Shown here: piece by piece, positions 1 through 10,921 of the stretch | Position numbering within the stretch: position 1 is the first letter of the stretch | How the letters are laid out: every line of letters starts with the position of its first letter | From: Axinella damicornis | Taxonomy: Eukaryota; Porifera; Demospongiae; Axinellida; Axinellidae | Reading direction: 5' to 3' | NCBI GenBank assembly: GCA_963931865.1 | Contig: OZ007506.1 | Location: 1,076,241 to 1,140,240 of the forward strand | DNA length: 64,000 nucleotides | Program-made: the position numbers and the translations under genes | Notes under the pieces: model-generated | What the model saw: the letters and a program-made list of their open reading frames with translations, nothing else | Told to the model about the DNA's origin: nothing | Database searches by the model: none

Positions 1-162
1 CAGGAGAGAAAGATATACACAGCCAATGAAGCCACCCAAGAAGTGGCACAATAATATAAGCTAAACAGCCAGTCTGTATGTAATACAAGCAAGAGTGCAT
101 GATGTGCAACGAAGATGATGTCATCGTGCATGGAAGGATGTGGAAAGAGTGGGGAGCCTTAC
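1..162. other. Intron of the FERM gene
   Basis: The sequence lies beyond the GTAAGG donor at 162-157 (minus strand) of exon 19. No further exon could be recognised before the window edge. Confidence 0.5.
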
Positions 163-1682
163 TTCGTTCCACACTGGCCTTAGTGTTCATCTGATTATCC
201 TGTTGAATGACCTCCCTCCGAGATGAGAGGGGTGGAGGGGGGGAAGCAGAGAGGGGGGCTTCTTTGGGTGGAGGAGGAGGGGAGCCCTAGTAGGATAACA
301 AGGAGGTGAAATCGCCAAGGTGGTGGTGTTGACGAGTTCCATTTCTAATTGCTAATGTTTGCCATGTGATGTGATTATGGCTCTCACGTAAAGCAAAACT
401 GCTGTTGTACCTTAAGGCTACCATTAATTGCAGGCACTAATTTAACAAGCACAGGAGAATTCACTAAAATTTGTGTTAGCTTAACTAAGAATACGTATCC
501 ACATGCCCCACACGCTGCATACATGTGTGTACACATGACCTGACCACGCAATGCTAGCTTCACGATGATTATTATCACTGATTCTGCTAAAATCGCTAAA
601 ATCAGTACCTGCCAATCAGAGGTACCTTCAAATCACTAAATTTCTTACTAAGGTATACTGGTACCTCGTTCCCAGGCCACAGCTGATGCGGCCTGGGAAC
701 GAGGCTAGGTATACTGGTACCTCGTCTCTGGTGATGGCTTCAATGTGGAAGTTGATGAGGTTAACAATCCACCGCCCCTGGTTGGTCTTCACAGGGTAGC
801 TGGTGTCCACAAAGTTCAGCACAAACGCACCCGGACTGGAGCCCCAGTTCTTCAGCACCTGATACTGCCACATGTCCAAAGTCTGAGAGATTTAATAATT
901 GTAAAGTGGTGCTTTAGTTTGATGAATCATAGTAGTATGATAAAGTCTGTCTTTTCAAATTTACAAGAAAACTCCTGGAATTGACTTTGTGCAGCCTAAT
1001 ATATCCAATCAGGAGCTTATGAGCGGCGAAGGCTTCGCCGCTCATAAGCTCCTGATCCAATCAACAGTGAGGTAAATCAAGGACTGAAGTGGGGAGACAA
1101 CATCCGCACAGCTGCTACGATGGCAGAACACTCAGGATTCACAAAAAAAAAAGTGCATTGCAAAATTACCTGGAAATACTACAAAGATTCGCAGAGCCTA
1201 TGGTCTATGTTGTTACTCCCTCCACATTCTGTGGTGGGCAAGTGAAACTAGGGCCAAACAGTTGGACAGACAGAGGCAGTGTACTAGCCTCGTTCCTAGC
1301 CTCCCACGTGGCCTGGGAACGAGGCTAGCTAGGCCCAAACAGTTGGACAAACAAGGGGGTGACACTCCCATAGACACAAGTCACAGCTGCGACCGGGGTC
1401 AAGAAATCTTGACTGTCATTTTTGCTGCTTGACCACTTGACCGCATCACAAAAAGACTTGACTGTTTGACTGCGCTGTATTTCAGCCGTTGACCACTTGA
1501 CAGCCCGTGTCACCCCCTTGACAAACAGAGGTAGAGTGCACTGACCTCCTTTGTTTTGGCATCAACTCTTGAAATGCCCTCTCTGCTGATGCCGATCAGA
1601 ATGGGAGTCAGTTTGTTGTTCTGGAGAACACGTTTCTTCAACTCCTGGAAGAAAGAGGAGCCATTGGAGGGGCACATGAGGT

Positions 1683-1722
<40 letters not shown>

Positions 1723-4700
1723 ATGAGCCACTGGGGGCTGGAACTGATGGCACCTCATGTGACCAGATCCCCTAGGTTTTCCCCTCCATATTTGCATACT
1801 ACAAAGACTGGAGGTGGGCCTATTACACAGACAGACCTTGCAGGGGAAGAAGATGCTGCCGTAGGTTGGCAGCGAACAGCTGGCATGGATGTAGCAGTCC
1901 TTGGCTTGTTTGCATGTGTAGCCCTTCAGCTGCTGCTGCTGCTCTGAGAACACCTTTTCCTCAACCCCTTTCACTGGGACGTACTCCAGAGGGAGGAACT
2001 CTGTTGACCTGGACGGACATTGAGAGTGGGGAAGAGTAATTGAGAGGAGGGAAGGCCATTGAAAGGGAAATAGGGGAAGACAGGCCTAGGGGAGGAAGGA
2101 GCAGGACATTGAGAGGAGGGACGGCCATGCAATTGAAGAGGGAAGGCCATTCATTGAAGGGGGAATGAGGGGAAGACAGGCCTAGGGGAGGAGGGAGCAG
2201 GGCATTGAGAGAAGGAAGGCCATTGAAGGGGGAATGAGAAGGAGATGGGCCCAGGGAAGGAAGGAGCAGGAATGGAAAAGTTAGTCGCGAGTTACTTACT
2301 TGCAGAATCCAATGACTGAGTTGATTTCTGATCTGTCCAGGAAGTAGGCCTGGTACTGGAGAGCAGCTAACTGTATTGGATGGAGGGAGGAACTGTCATC
2401 AAAATATCTGTGGGTCAATTCCTAGTCCCACAAACCAAACCAGTTATGATTCCCAGACATGACGGCAGGCCTCACTACCTTGACCGCATCCTGGAGTGAG
2501 CACGGCTGGCTCCCCTGCACCACACTCAGCCAGCACTGGTGGAACCTCACCCAGTCCGGCACTCGGATCTGGTGTCTCGGCAACTCCTCCGTGCAGCTGG
2601 ATTTGGGTCTCAGTGCCAATATCCGGGTGGTCGTGATTCCGTGATCCCGGAAGGAGAGATTGGGGTCCAGTAGAATGGGATTCTTACCCTGGTCTGCGGG
2701 TAGATGAAAACAAAAACGAACTGAAGTTGGTGCTGAGCAAAATGCACTTGTTGGGAGGTCATAATAGTAAATTCAGGACACTCCGCAGCTGCTTGCTTGA
2801 ATATATCCGTGTCACATCATAGTGTAGCCTCATTCCCAGGCCATAACCCAGCCTGGGAATGAGGCTAATCATATGTACCTGGCAATGTGGTATAGGATCG
2901 CATGGCTGTAAAGTGTTCCAGAGGTGAGGTGATACTCTTCGGTGATCGTCCACGGCTGCCAGCACCTCTGCCAAAGGACTGCTGGTCATCAGACTGCTCT
3001 CCCTCATTGGAGGACTGTTGGGACGAGTTGGGAGGGGGGAGGGTGAGGGGGAGGGGGAGGGTGAGGGAGGGGGAGGGTGAGGGAGGGGGGAGGGAGAGGG
3101 GGTGGGGGAGGGAGAGGGGGTGGGGGAGGGGGGAGGGGGAGAGGGGGAATGTAAAGGAGACAGGAGAAAGGAAGGATGTACACACAAGATGGCAAGAGTC
3201 CTGAATCTGTTTACATGTGTAGAGAGATTAGCCAAACTGAGCACTACCTCTCTGAGGTTTGTGAGCGCTGCTCCCTCCACGTACAAGGAGTACTGGTTAG
3301 GGTCCTCTGCACACAGCAGCACACACATCCTTCCTATCAGCTTGTGGACAGGTGCACTCAGATTGGCCTGCAGAAACAATAGGGCAAGCACTGCTGCACT
3401 GCGTCCAATAGGACACACACAGTAGTCTAGGTTTACACCTACCAGATCAATGTGGACAATTCCAGTCGGGAGTTTAATGAAGAAGATCCGAAACTCTTTC
3501 AACAACGTGGCATAATCCTGCAAGACAAGCAAACAATAACGCAAGTCAAGAGAATTTCTGTCTAGTTATGAATGCTCCTCCCACCTCGAGGATTTCACCA
3601 GGTTTCATCATCCGTGCTTTCTGCTTAGTACTGTCTGAGCCCTCCACAACGTGTACTTGTCGGTGCGCTTTCCACGATGGATGCTCGTTCTCCCTTCTCC
3701 GTATCCTTGGCGGTTTCGGTGGTCGTAAGTCTGCCCTCTGTGGTCCAATGACGTCCACCCCTTCCTCCACCGTATCCCCCTCAGATTTCAATCTCCGTCT
3801 GATGCTTGTGGCTTCTGGAATCGTGTAGATTGCTCCAGCATTGACACCATCGACCCCAACTTCAACCTTCACCCTTCTTGGCTTGCTGCCCAAAAAACTG
3901 TCCGAGTGGAGCCTCTGCCTATCTATCCCATTTGAAACCCTATGCACCTCCTCTGGGCTGGTGTAAAGTTCTTCACCTTCTCGCCTCTCCATGTCCCCGA
4001 CAGGTGTCCTAATCCGAGTGATTTTAGGGTGTACAGAGAGGGGCGTCTTCTTTGCAACTGAAGGCGGCAGCTGCTTCTGACACCTTGGGAGCACAGGAGG
4101 CGGACTCTCTCTCAGCTGGCCAGCATCACTGTACACCTCCCCATGCAAGTTGCTCATTTCCACTGCCCCTAACTTCGTAATCCCTGGTACCCTTTGAGCA
4201 TTCAGTCGGCCCGAGCTAGTTAATCTCTCATTAGATTGCAGGGGCAAAGGGGATACCTTGGTTCTCTGCTCTTCACTTGACTCAAAAACCGGAGAAGGAC
4301 TCCTTTCCGTTGCATCCCTACACTTCAGCTGTCTCTTGAAGGACTCATTCAATGACCTGAAGGTCACGCTAGAGTTCCTCAGCAGCGTCTGGGCCTCAGT
4401 AGCAGCCACCACATCATAGATTGGGTTTTCATCGTGTTGCGACCACCGCACTTGTTTTGCCAGATCAGGGTCCCCCAAGATCTCACCCAGCTCTACAGGA
4501 TCATCACCCAGTGTGGCATATGCTGATTCAGTTTGGAGAGAGGCTCTGTCTCGTGGAGGGAGCAGGGGCTTCTCTTGTGGAGGGGGTGGGGCTCTCTCCT
4601 GTGGAGGTGGGAGTCTCCTTTGTGGAGGGGGTGGGGCTCTCTCTTGTGAAGGGAGAGGTCGTGGAGGGGGTATGGGTCTTTCCTGTGGAGGGGGTGGGGC

Positions 4701-7700
4701 TCTCTCCTTTGGTGGGGGTGGGCCTTCTGTGCTGCGCCATCCTAGAATGTAAGCATGTACAATAAACTATCGCATCATTTAATCTCACAAGCATGCAAAC
4801 AGGTTAAACAGAAATGAACATCTTGGTCCCAGATCACTGATGAGGCTGGCCTGGGAATGAGACTAGGACACAGGTTATAAGGCTAGGCTGACCTGGAGGG
4901 GGGCTGAATTTTTGTCTTTTCTTGACAGCCAAGTTTCTTCCTCCTCTCTGTCGTGAGAGGGCCCCTGATGGGGAGCTAGGGGTCGCATACTCCCGACCAT
5001 TCCCACTGGAAGTGTCTGACCCCGTGTGGTCAGGATCAGGAGAGACACTGTTCAACAGATGCTTGGGAGTGAGGTACTCTACCGGCTCCTGGTGGAGGGA
5101 CGATGGGATGCTAGCCTGGGTAGGTGTGTCCGGATGTGGGGATCTCAGAATGGGACTGACAAGTTGTATGTTTGATGCTGTTGGGGTTGGTGATGTTCTG
5201 GCGGGTTTAGGTTTGGGAGGAAGGAGGGGCTTCTTGGAAAGGGGAGATGGAGGTGGGGGGCTGAGCTCAATATCCGGGAGTGACTGCTTGCGGAGGTCCG
5301 ACAGTTTCTGATGTTTCGGGATACCAAGCTCTGGCTGTGTTTGACTAGATTTCAGTCTGGGTTTGCGGGGTACCCTTGGTGGGGGTGCTTTGGGCGGAGG
5401 TGCTCTCCACGGGCGACCTCCGCGTCCATCCTGATCCGTTTGGTCCGATCCTCTTCCAACCCCATTCTGAAGTGGTTTACTAGTTCCACAAGCAACTTCA
5501 CTGACTCCAGACAGGAACTCAGAGATTATGCGACCGTGTGTGGTTGCCATGGTAACTTCCTCACTACCGAACACCATTGTGAAACTGCTCCTATCAAAGT
5601 AGTAGTCAGTGAGGTTGGCAGTCTCCCACTGGGCCAGAGACTGTGTGTGAGTGTGTGCGTTTGTACAAGTACAATGGCTGAGGTCACTGATGTGGTCATC
5701 AGATGTCTTTGAAGTGGTCATATTTTAGGCTCTCCCCCCTCTTTCCTGTCAGCTTGGAAGTAAACACTGACTACTAGGTGCCATGACTGAATGTGTGGTT
5801 GGTTGGTGGTTGGGCAGCACCAGGTTAGCCTCGTACCCAGGGCCCGCTGGCGGGGAGGGGCCCGGCTACGAGGCTAACACCAGGCATACCTCCATTTCTT
5901 CACTGTCGATTTTGAAGATATTTTCAGCTCCAACTCCCAACAAACTGTCGCACTGTCTCCACCCATCCTCAAACTGTGAGCGTGCACATGTGTGCAAGAA
6001 GGGGAGGGTGTGAGCGTGTGTGCAAGAAGGGGAGCGTGCACATGTGTGCAAGAAGGGGAGGGTGTGAGCGTGTGTGCAAGAAGGGGAGGGTGTGAGCGTG
6101 TGTGCAAGAAGGGGAGGGTGTGAGTGTGTGTGCAAGAAGGGGAGGGTGTGAGTGTGTGCAAGAAGGGGAGGGTGTGAGTGTGTGCACAAGAAGGGGAGGG
6201 TGAGTGTGTGCAAGAAGGGGAGGGTGTGAGTGTGTGCAAGAAGTGGAGGGTGTGAGTGTGTGCACAAGAAGGGGAGGGTGTGAGCGTGTGTGCAAGAAGG
6301 GGAGGGTGTGAGCGTGTGTGCAAGAAGGGGAGGGTGTGAGCGTGTGTGCAAGAAGGGGAGGGTGTGAGCGTGTGTGGAGGGTGTGAGCGTGTGTGCAAGA
6401 AGGGGAGGGTGTGAGCGTGTGTGCAAGAAGGGGAGGGTGTGAGTGTGTGTGCAAGAAGGGGAGGGTGTGTGTGTGCAAGAAGGGGAGGGTGTGAGTGTGT
6501 GTGCAAGAAGTCGAGGGTGTGAGTGTGTGTGCAAGAAGTCGAGGGTGTGAGCGTGTGTGCAAGAAGGGGAGGGTGTGAGTGTGTGTGCAAGAAGGGGAGG
6601 GTGTGAGCGTGTGTGCAAGAAGGGGAGGGTGTGAGTGTGTGTGCAAGAAGGGGAGGGTGTGAGTGTGTGTGCAAGAAGTCGAGGTGTGAGTGTGTGTGCA
6701 AGAAGGGGAGGGTGTGAGCGTGTGTGCAAGAAGGGGAGGGTGTGAGCGTGTGTGCAAGAAGGGGAGGGTGAGCGTGTGTGCAAGAAGGGGAGGGTGTGAG
6801 CGTGTGTGCAAGAAGGGGAGGGTGAGCGTGTGTGCAAGAAGGGGAGGGTGTGAGGCATAGAACAGTTTCCCCTACCAGGAGTGTAATGACATAGCCTATC
6901 GTGGCAACACTACATACAGTACATGTACATTGTATCAGTGACCCAGCGTACTAGGACACACTCACAGCAACAGTGAAGAAGGCCAGACCGAATGTCTCCA
7001 GTCTCTGGAGACGCTGGATGAATGCCTTCTGAGTTTCCCTCGCAGAGAGGTGACTGATGTTCTTAGTGGCCTATAGGTCAGGACAATGCAGTGTCATACC
7101 TAACAATGGAGTGGTGTGCAAAGATCCTACCTTGATGACTAGCTGTTGAACACCTGGAATACCTGAAACTTTTGGCGGCAAAATCTGCTTCAAACTGTCA
7201 GCTGCCCTGTCATTTGAGATCAATAGCAGTATGGTAACAGACTGTTTGTAGGAGAAACAGCCTGGGAATGAGGCCAAAGGTGATTGTAATCCCCCATGGG
7301 TGTTTACATGATATACTTGTAATGCACTGCATGTAATCCCCCATGGGTGTTTACATGATATGCATGATGTAATGTGCTGCATGTAATCCCCCATGGGTGT
7401 TTACATGGAAGGATGGTGTGAACTTACTGCAGTGCACCCACCACTCCAAGTCTGGAACCAGTAAACTCGACCTTTGCGGCCATGGCAGCAATTTGGACGG
7501 CCTGGAAGGGGCTGCACTTGAACAGCCCAGCTGTGAATGTGTGGCGAAGCTGAAACATGGAGCAAAGCAATCAATCATCAGTCACCTATTAACTCGGAAA
7601 TGGGAAAATACTGCAGGTCTCACTAGCTCTCTGTAGTAATCCCCAGTAATCTCCACTAGCAATCTGTAGTAATCCCCAGTAATCTCCACTAGTAATCTCA

Positions 7701-8464
7701 AGTACCTTCTAGTAATCCCAAACAGGGTCTCATTCCCAGGATCATCCTATGTTCTGGGAACGACACTAGAAAATTGACTCCGAACCACAGTGAGCTAACC
7801 AGGGTTTTGCATACATAGCTACCGACACGAAGACACGGCCCACTAACTTTAGAGTAGATTGCCCCCCAAATGAGGCAATGTACTCTAAAGCAGTAATTAC
7901 CTAACGTTGGTAGTAATTTCATGTGGGTGTGTGTGTGTATCCATGGTCTGGTAGGTGAGGCTGCTGATGGTTGGTAACTTGGTACACCTTCAAACAGGCT
8001 CCAAGATTCTTTCACTTTCTGAAACTCTTTCCTGATGTATAGGGTTCCACCATCAAAGGGGGAATTATAATCACATTACAGAAGCTGGAGTAGTACATTC
8101 CAGTAATAGACCTTATACTGTACAACTACAACCATGCCCATATATGGGTAACGTTACTGTGTAAGGGTGAGGTGGGTCACATGAGTTACAACTACCATAA
8201 TTATTAGCTGAAAGTGGGTTATAAGGAGCAGCTCAATTGATGGTGATACCATATGTGTGAATAGGGCATTTGCTATGATTGGTATAACCAGGAGCCCATA
8301 AGCAGCGCTCATAAGCTCCTGGTAACACACACCTCATGCGTGTGGGTTCATTGCTATGCATCGACTTGATAACAGTAAGGCAGGGCTTCATTCAGGAGGG
8401 CCCAGGGGGCAGGGGGGGATGTGTCCCCCCCCCATACTTTGCCATACTACAATTTTGTCCCCCC

Positions 8465-8504
<40 letters not shown>

Positions 8505-8984
8505 TTGAGCAATTTTCTAAACGTTTTGGCCCATGGCTACTACAGGCACAACTCCAGATACTAGGCTATATTTTGAGTGGTTAGGAAAGAGTGTTTTCAG
8601 AGGGTTGTGAGTAAATTTAAAGTCATATAGTCTGCAAGCTCACAGCTGTCGGTCAGCAGTAGGCAATGCTGAGGCTTTTTGCATGTAGCGGAAACAGAAT
8701 ATTATTCCCATCATGCAATTTGACCACGTTTTTCTGTTCAGCTCTAGGAGGCTACCATCCTTGATTTTATACCGGATATGCTACCTGGGAGTAGACATTT
8801 CGAAGTAGAACTGCTGAAGTGTCCAAGAGTTGGAGGTCTTCATTTTTTGAGAAGTATTTCTTACGGCAGAGAAGGGTAGCAGAGGAGTGATTTCTAACCC
8901 CCTGTTCAAGCAGAGGGAGGGTTGGGTCCAACCAGGATACTGTGTGTAGGGAGCGTGTGGGTGTGTGGGTGGATGGGTGCGTGT

Positions 8985-9015
<31 letters not shown>

Positions 9016-10728
9016 GGGGGGGGGAATTACCATACCGTCCGGAAATCCCTTACCTTACCCTCGCAAGTTCCTTGATTTGCAGGTCAGACTCCAAGTCGTA
9101 TAGACAATAGTTCTCCTTACCATTTATCCATGACTCTGAGTTTCCATCCTTATGAGCCAGGGAGAACTCCGTCAGGTTGTCAGCAACCAAGTCCAAACCT
9201 GCAAAACAAGTAATTCGGGTTATCCTCTAGTGAGTGCTCAGATGAAGTGTGATCCACTACAACAGGAAATTGTATATGTAATTCTACAGACTCCATGTTG
9301 TCTGAATGTCTATGAGCACTGTAATATCAAGGGGTGGTCACTGCGCTGTCCAAGAAAACTGCCCGTGACCATGTGACCACACTGCTAAGCTGCCGGTGAC
9401 CCTGTGACCATCACAAAATTCTTTCCTGACTGTGTGACTTTCTTTACAGAAAATGGAGAAATACGGTAAGCCACGCCATATTATATGGAGTCACAATCCC
9501 CGGTGGCAGCGTGGTGGTTATTACCCCGTGCGCGCATGCGCGAAGCGGGGTTAAGCAATCGGTGTTGTCTGTCAGTCTGTAACTCGAGAAATCTCGCCAC
9601 ATAGACCCTCATAAACCATCGAAAGAGAGTCAAACATAGCAAAAAAACTGCTCTATGTGTACCTGACTGAAGTCAAGGCGCTTCGTTTCGCTGTATTTCG
9701 GCTATTTCCTACTTTTCATAACTATTCATAACATTGGCTCCACCTCTTCGTGACCTCAGAGTCCCATCAAGAACAGGACACAAAGTGCATTTGGAAATTT
9801 CATGCTACAAGATGACCGCTAGGAAACAGTGTTTTCTCACGATTTATGTACTTCACAGACATCGTGGCTATTGTTTCGGCTGTTTTTTCCAGCTATTTCC
9901 TATTATTCGTAACATTTGGCCCCACCTCTTCAGCTTCACAATATTATATACGGTAAGCGTCCCACACCTTGGATATGGCCATACACGAACACAGTATACG
10001 TGATAGCGATGTGCATCGGTGCTGCAGAGATGTCACGTGGATTGTAGCTGCACTGTATCCTGTAGACGTTCCGCGCAGGGTATGTGTTCTATGAACACCT
10101 CTAGTTGCATCTGTAGACATCTAATGTTGAAATCCAGGTAGAAGCTCCAGCAGCCGGGAGGACCTGTCTGACAAGAGTGCAGAAGCTGGGCACAGCCAGG
10201 CGTACGTGAAGAACTACAAGAGCATATGCTACTGCCGTATCCGAAGACTTCGCTATAAAATTCATTGCACATGCCTGGAGTACCCATGGAGGTGCATGGC
10301 GCCTCCTCACTCTCACTCCCGGATGCTCACTCCCTTTCAATTGGATACTTATATTTATGTATACATACTTGTAGTTTTTATGCATACATACTGGTACATA
10401 CGTACCTCTTTGCAGACACAATTAAACATACCATTGATTTTGCTTGCAGTGATCTCAACTGCATCCTGGACGGTGCTGGAGCGAGAGATCTGCAGGGAAG
10501 GAGATCTCAACTCAATGCACCACTGCAAAGCATTTATACACAGACAAGCCTATTTATAAACTGAGTGGCAACCACATACTGGATACACAGACAAGCCTAT
10601 ATTAATTTTATATGGCTGCACAGCTCAACCCATAGAAAAATATATGCTTCTCTCAAATTGTTACACGCTAGTAACTTTACTGATATGGTCCTGGTCGTTC
10701 CATCGGCCAATTCCACTCGAAGATTCAT
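163..10728 (-). CDS. Tandem talin-head-like FERM protein with proline/YxxP linker (3' end outside window)
   Basis: Likely a cytoplasmic, membrane-proximal adaptor; function unproven. Nineteen exons in phase (5' to 3'): 10728-10681, 10489-10432, 9198-9121, 8939-8785, 7549-7428, 7194-7131, 7070-6966, 5973-5890, 5628-4893, 4741-3585, 3517-3443, 3367-3248, 3014-2879, 2693-2479, 2370-2300, 2008-1837, 1644-1546, 882-721, 286-163; about 1260 residues so far. Residues 1-285 form FERM-1: F1 starts MNLRVELADGTTRT, F2 has LKQILPPKV (talin LKDFLPKEYV), F3 has LLGVGAENIFKID and SFTMVFG. Residues about 286-869 are proline-rich with EYLTP, EYATP, LYTSP and IYTIP. Residues 870-1219 form FERM-2: TEFLPLEYVPVKG, LPTYGSIFF, LIGISREGISRVDAKTKE, WGSSPGAFVLNF, all close to talin F2/F3. 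A Pro-rich stretch follows and the gene runs off the window. The start was chosen because exon 1 begins at the F1 strand; no F0 was found. Alternative: a MyTH4-FERM relative, but F3 is closer to talin. Confidence 0.85.
651..720. repeat. Fold-back element flanked by a 14-bp direct repeat at a splice donor
   Basis: A short hairpin (CCTCGTTCCCAGGC ... GCCTGGGAACGAGG, roughly 665-706) lies between two copies of AGGTATACTGGTAC at 651-664 and 707-720. The right copy abuts exon 18 of the FERM gene and contains its GT donor on the minus strand. The left copy is therefore a duplicated donor-like site inside the intron. Confidence 0.75.
1005..1063. repeat. Perfect micro-hairpin (GGAGCTTATGAGC family)
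   Basis: The arms 1008-1031 and 1033-1056 are near-perfect reverse complements around a single G. They read AATCAGGAGCTTATGAGCGG and its complement. CCAATCA occurs on both sides (1005-1011 and 1057-1063), which looks like a target duplication. A related, less perfect copy is at 8286-8324. Confidence 0.7.
1251..1356. repeat. TAGCCTCGTTCC fold-back element with about 25-bp flanking direct repeats
   Basis: The hairpin at 1285-1329 (TAGCCTCGTTCCTAGCC ... GGCCTGGGAACGAGGCTA) is flanked by near-identical GGCCAAACAGTTGGACA segments at 1251-1276 and 1332-1356. It is intronic in the FERM gene. Confidence 0.65.
1683..1720. repeat. Poly(G) run, 38 bp
   Basis: An uninterrupted G run in the FERM gene intron between exons 16 and 17, about 40 bp from the acceptor of exon 17 (read as C on the transcript). 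Run length in an assembly of this kind is unreliable. Confidence 0.7.
2030..2280. repeat. Imperfect purine-rich repeats in FERM intron 15
   Basis: Several imperfect copies of a unit containing GAGGGAAGGCCATTGAAGG and GACAGGCCTAGGGGAGG. It is purine-rich on the plus strand, so pyrimidine-rich in the transcript upstream of the exon 16 acceptor. Confidence 0.55.
2825..2868. repeat. TAGCCTCATTCCCAGGC fold-back copy
   Basis: Short inverted repeat TAGCCTCATTCCCAGGC ... GCCTGGGAATGAGGCTA, just outside exon 13 of the FERM gene on its donor side. Confidence 0.7.
3028..3150. repeat. G-rich GGGGGAGGGTGAG tract
   Basis: Tandem GGGGAGGG/GGGTGAGG blocks on the plus strand form a long C-rich tract before the exon 13 acceptor of the FERM transcript. 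The G-strand has many runs of three to six G and could form quadruplexes. Confidence 0.6.
5826..5879. repeat. TAGCCTCGT fold-back copy next to FERM exon 8
   Basis: Inverted repeat TAGCCTCGTACCCAGGGCC ... GGCCCGGCTACGAGGCTA with CACCAGG-like flanks on both sides. It sits about 15 bp inside the intron from the donor of exon 8 (exon ends at 5890). Confidence 0.65.
5978..6855. repeat. About 29-bp minisatellite
   Basis: About 30 head-to-tail copies of GTGAGCGTGTGTGCAAGAAG plus GGGAGGGT fill the intron 5' of FERM exon 8. Variants replace GAGCG by GAGTG, or AAGGGG by AAGTCG in three to four units. The unit lacks stops on the minus strand and is not a multiple of three, so three overlapping spurious reading frames (HTHTLPFL-type) stay open. 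Confidence 0.9.
7285..7407. repeat. Triplicated 26-bp motif
   Basis: TGTAATCCCCCATGGGTGTT followed by TACATG occurs at about 7285-7310, 7332-7357 and 7382-7407, spaced about 48-50 bp. It lies just beyond the donor of FERM exon 5. Confidence 0.7.
8286..8324. repeat. Second copy of the GGAGCTTATGAGC micro-hairpin
   Basis: ACCAGGAGCCCATAAGC and GCTCATAAGCTCCTGGT are inverted around a short core. It shares the AGGAGC...ATAAG arm with the perfect hairpin at 1005-1063. Confidence 0.55.
8466..8504. repeat. Poly(C) run, 39 bp
   Basis: Uninterrupted C run in the FERM intron between exons 4 and 5, preceded by other C-rich runs. Confidence 0.7.
8975..9024. repeat. (GT)n followed by poly(G)
   Basis: A GT microsatellite passes directly into 26 G (8999-9024). 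It lies in the FERM intron between exons 3 and 4. Confidence 0.7.
9455..9960. repeat. Dispersed repeat with CCCCGTGCGCGCATGCGC core
   Basis: TACCCCGTGCGCGCATGCGC, then GAAGCGGGGTTAAGCAATCG, occurs at about 9520-9565. An inverted related copy is at about 50930-50985. The block also has two imperfect copies of GGCTATTTCCTA ... CCACCTCTTC (about 9705-9750 and 9890-9930). No protein could be recognised. Confidence 0.5.
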
Positions 10729-10921
10729 AGCTTAGTCCTGCTTTCAGCTTGTTTGGCTTTTAGTTTTAGGCCTTTTGCTTGGCCTGTCGCGCGATACGCG
10801 ATCCGAGTTCTACACAAATGACGTCATGATAAATGCACAGCAAATTACGCACGTGCACACTAATTTCTGCAATTAACCCTTTATTACTTCATATGTGCGA
10901 GCTCGAGGGTGCTTGATCGAG
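10729..10921. promoter_or_regulatory. Bidirectional promoter interval, FERM gene / CORO7
   Basis: Only 193 bp separate the two start codons, which point away from each other. The interval has a CpG-rich core (around 10787-10805, CGCGCGATACGCG) and no obvious TATA box for either gene. It must hold both 5' UTRs and core promoters unless upstream non-coding exons exist. Inferred from gene layout only. Confidence 0.6.

Noticed and set aside
5866..6858. Long minus-strand frames reading HTHTLPFL/SHPPLLAHT repeats
   Set aside because: They come from the 29-bp minisatellite. All three frames are open, it lies in an intron, and there is no conserved protein.
7698..8030. Minus-strand frame ESWSLFEGVPSYQPSAASPT as a FERM exon
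   Set aside because: Exons 4 and 5 already join in phase at the matching talin position (VYSQ to HTFTAG). No splice sites were needed here.
9030..9120. Extension of FERM exon 3 to KELAR
   Set aside because: Only the GTAAGG donor after 9121 gives the phase needed by exon 4. The longer form breaks the frame.
10033..10300. Minus-strand frame CWSFYLDFNIRC..., considered as an F0 or F1 exon of the FERM gene
   Set aside because: It lies in the intron between exons 2 and 3, which already join in phase into continuous F1 sequence.
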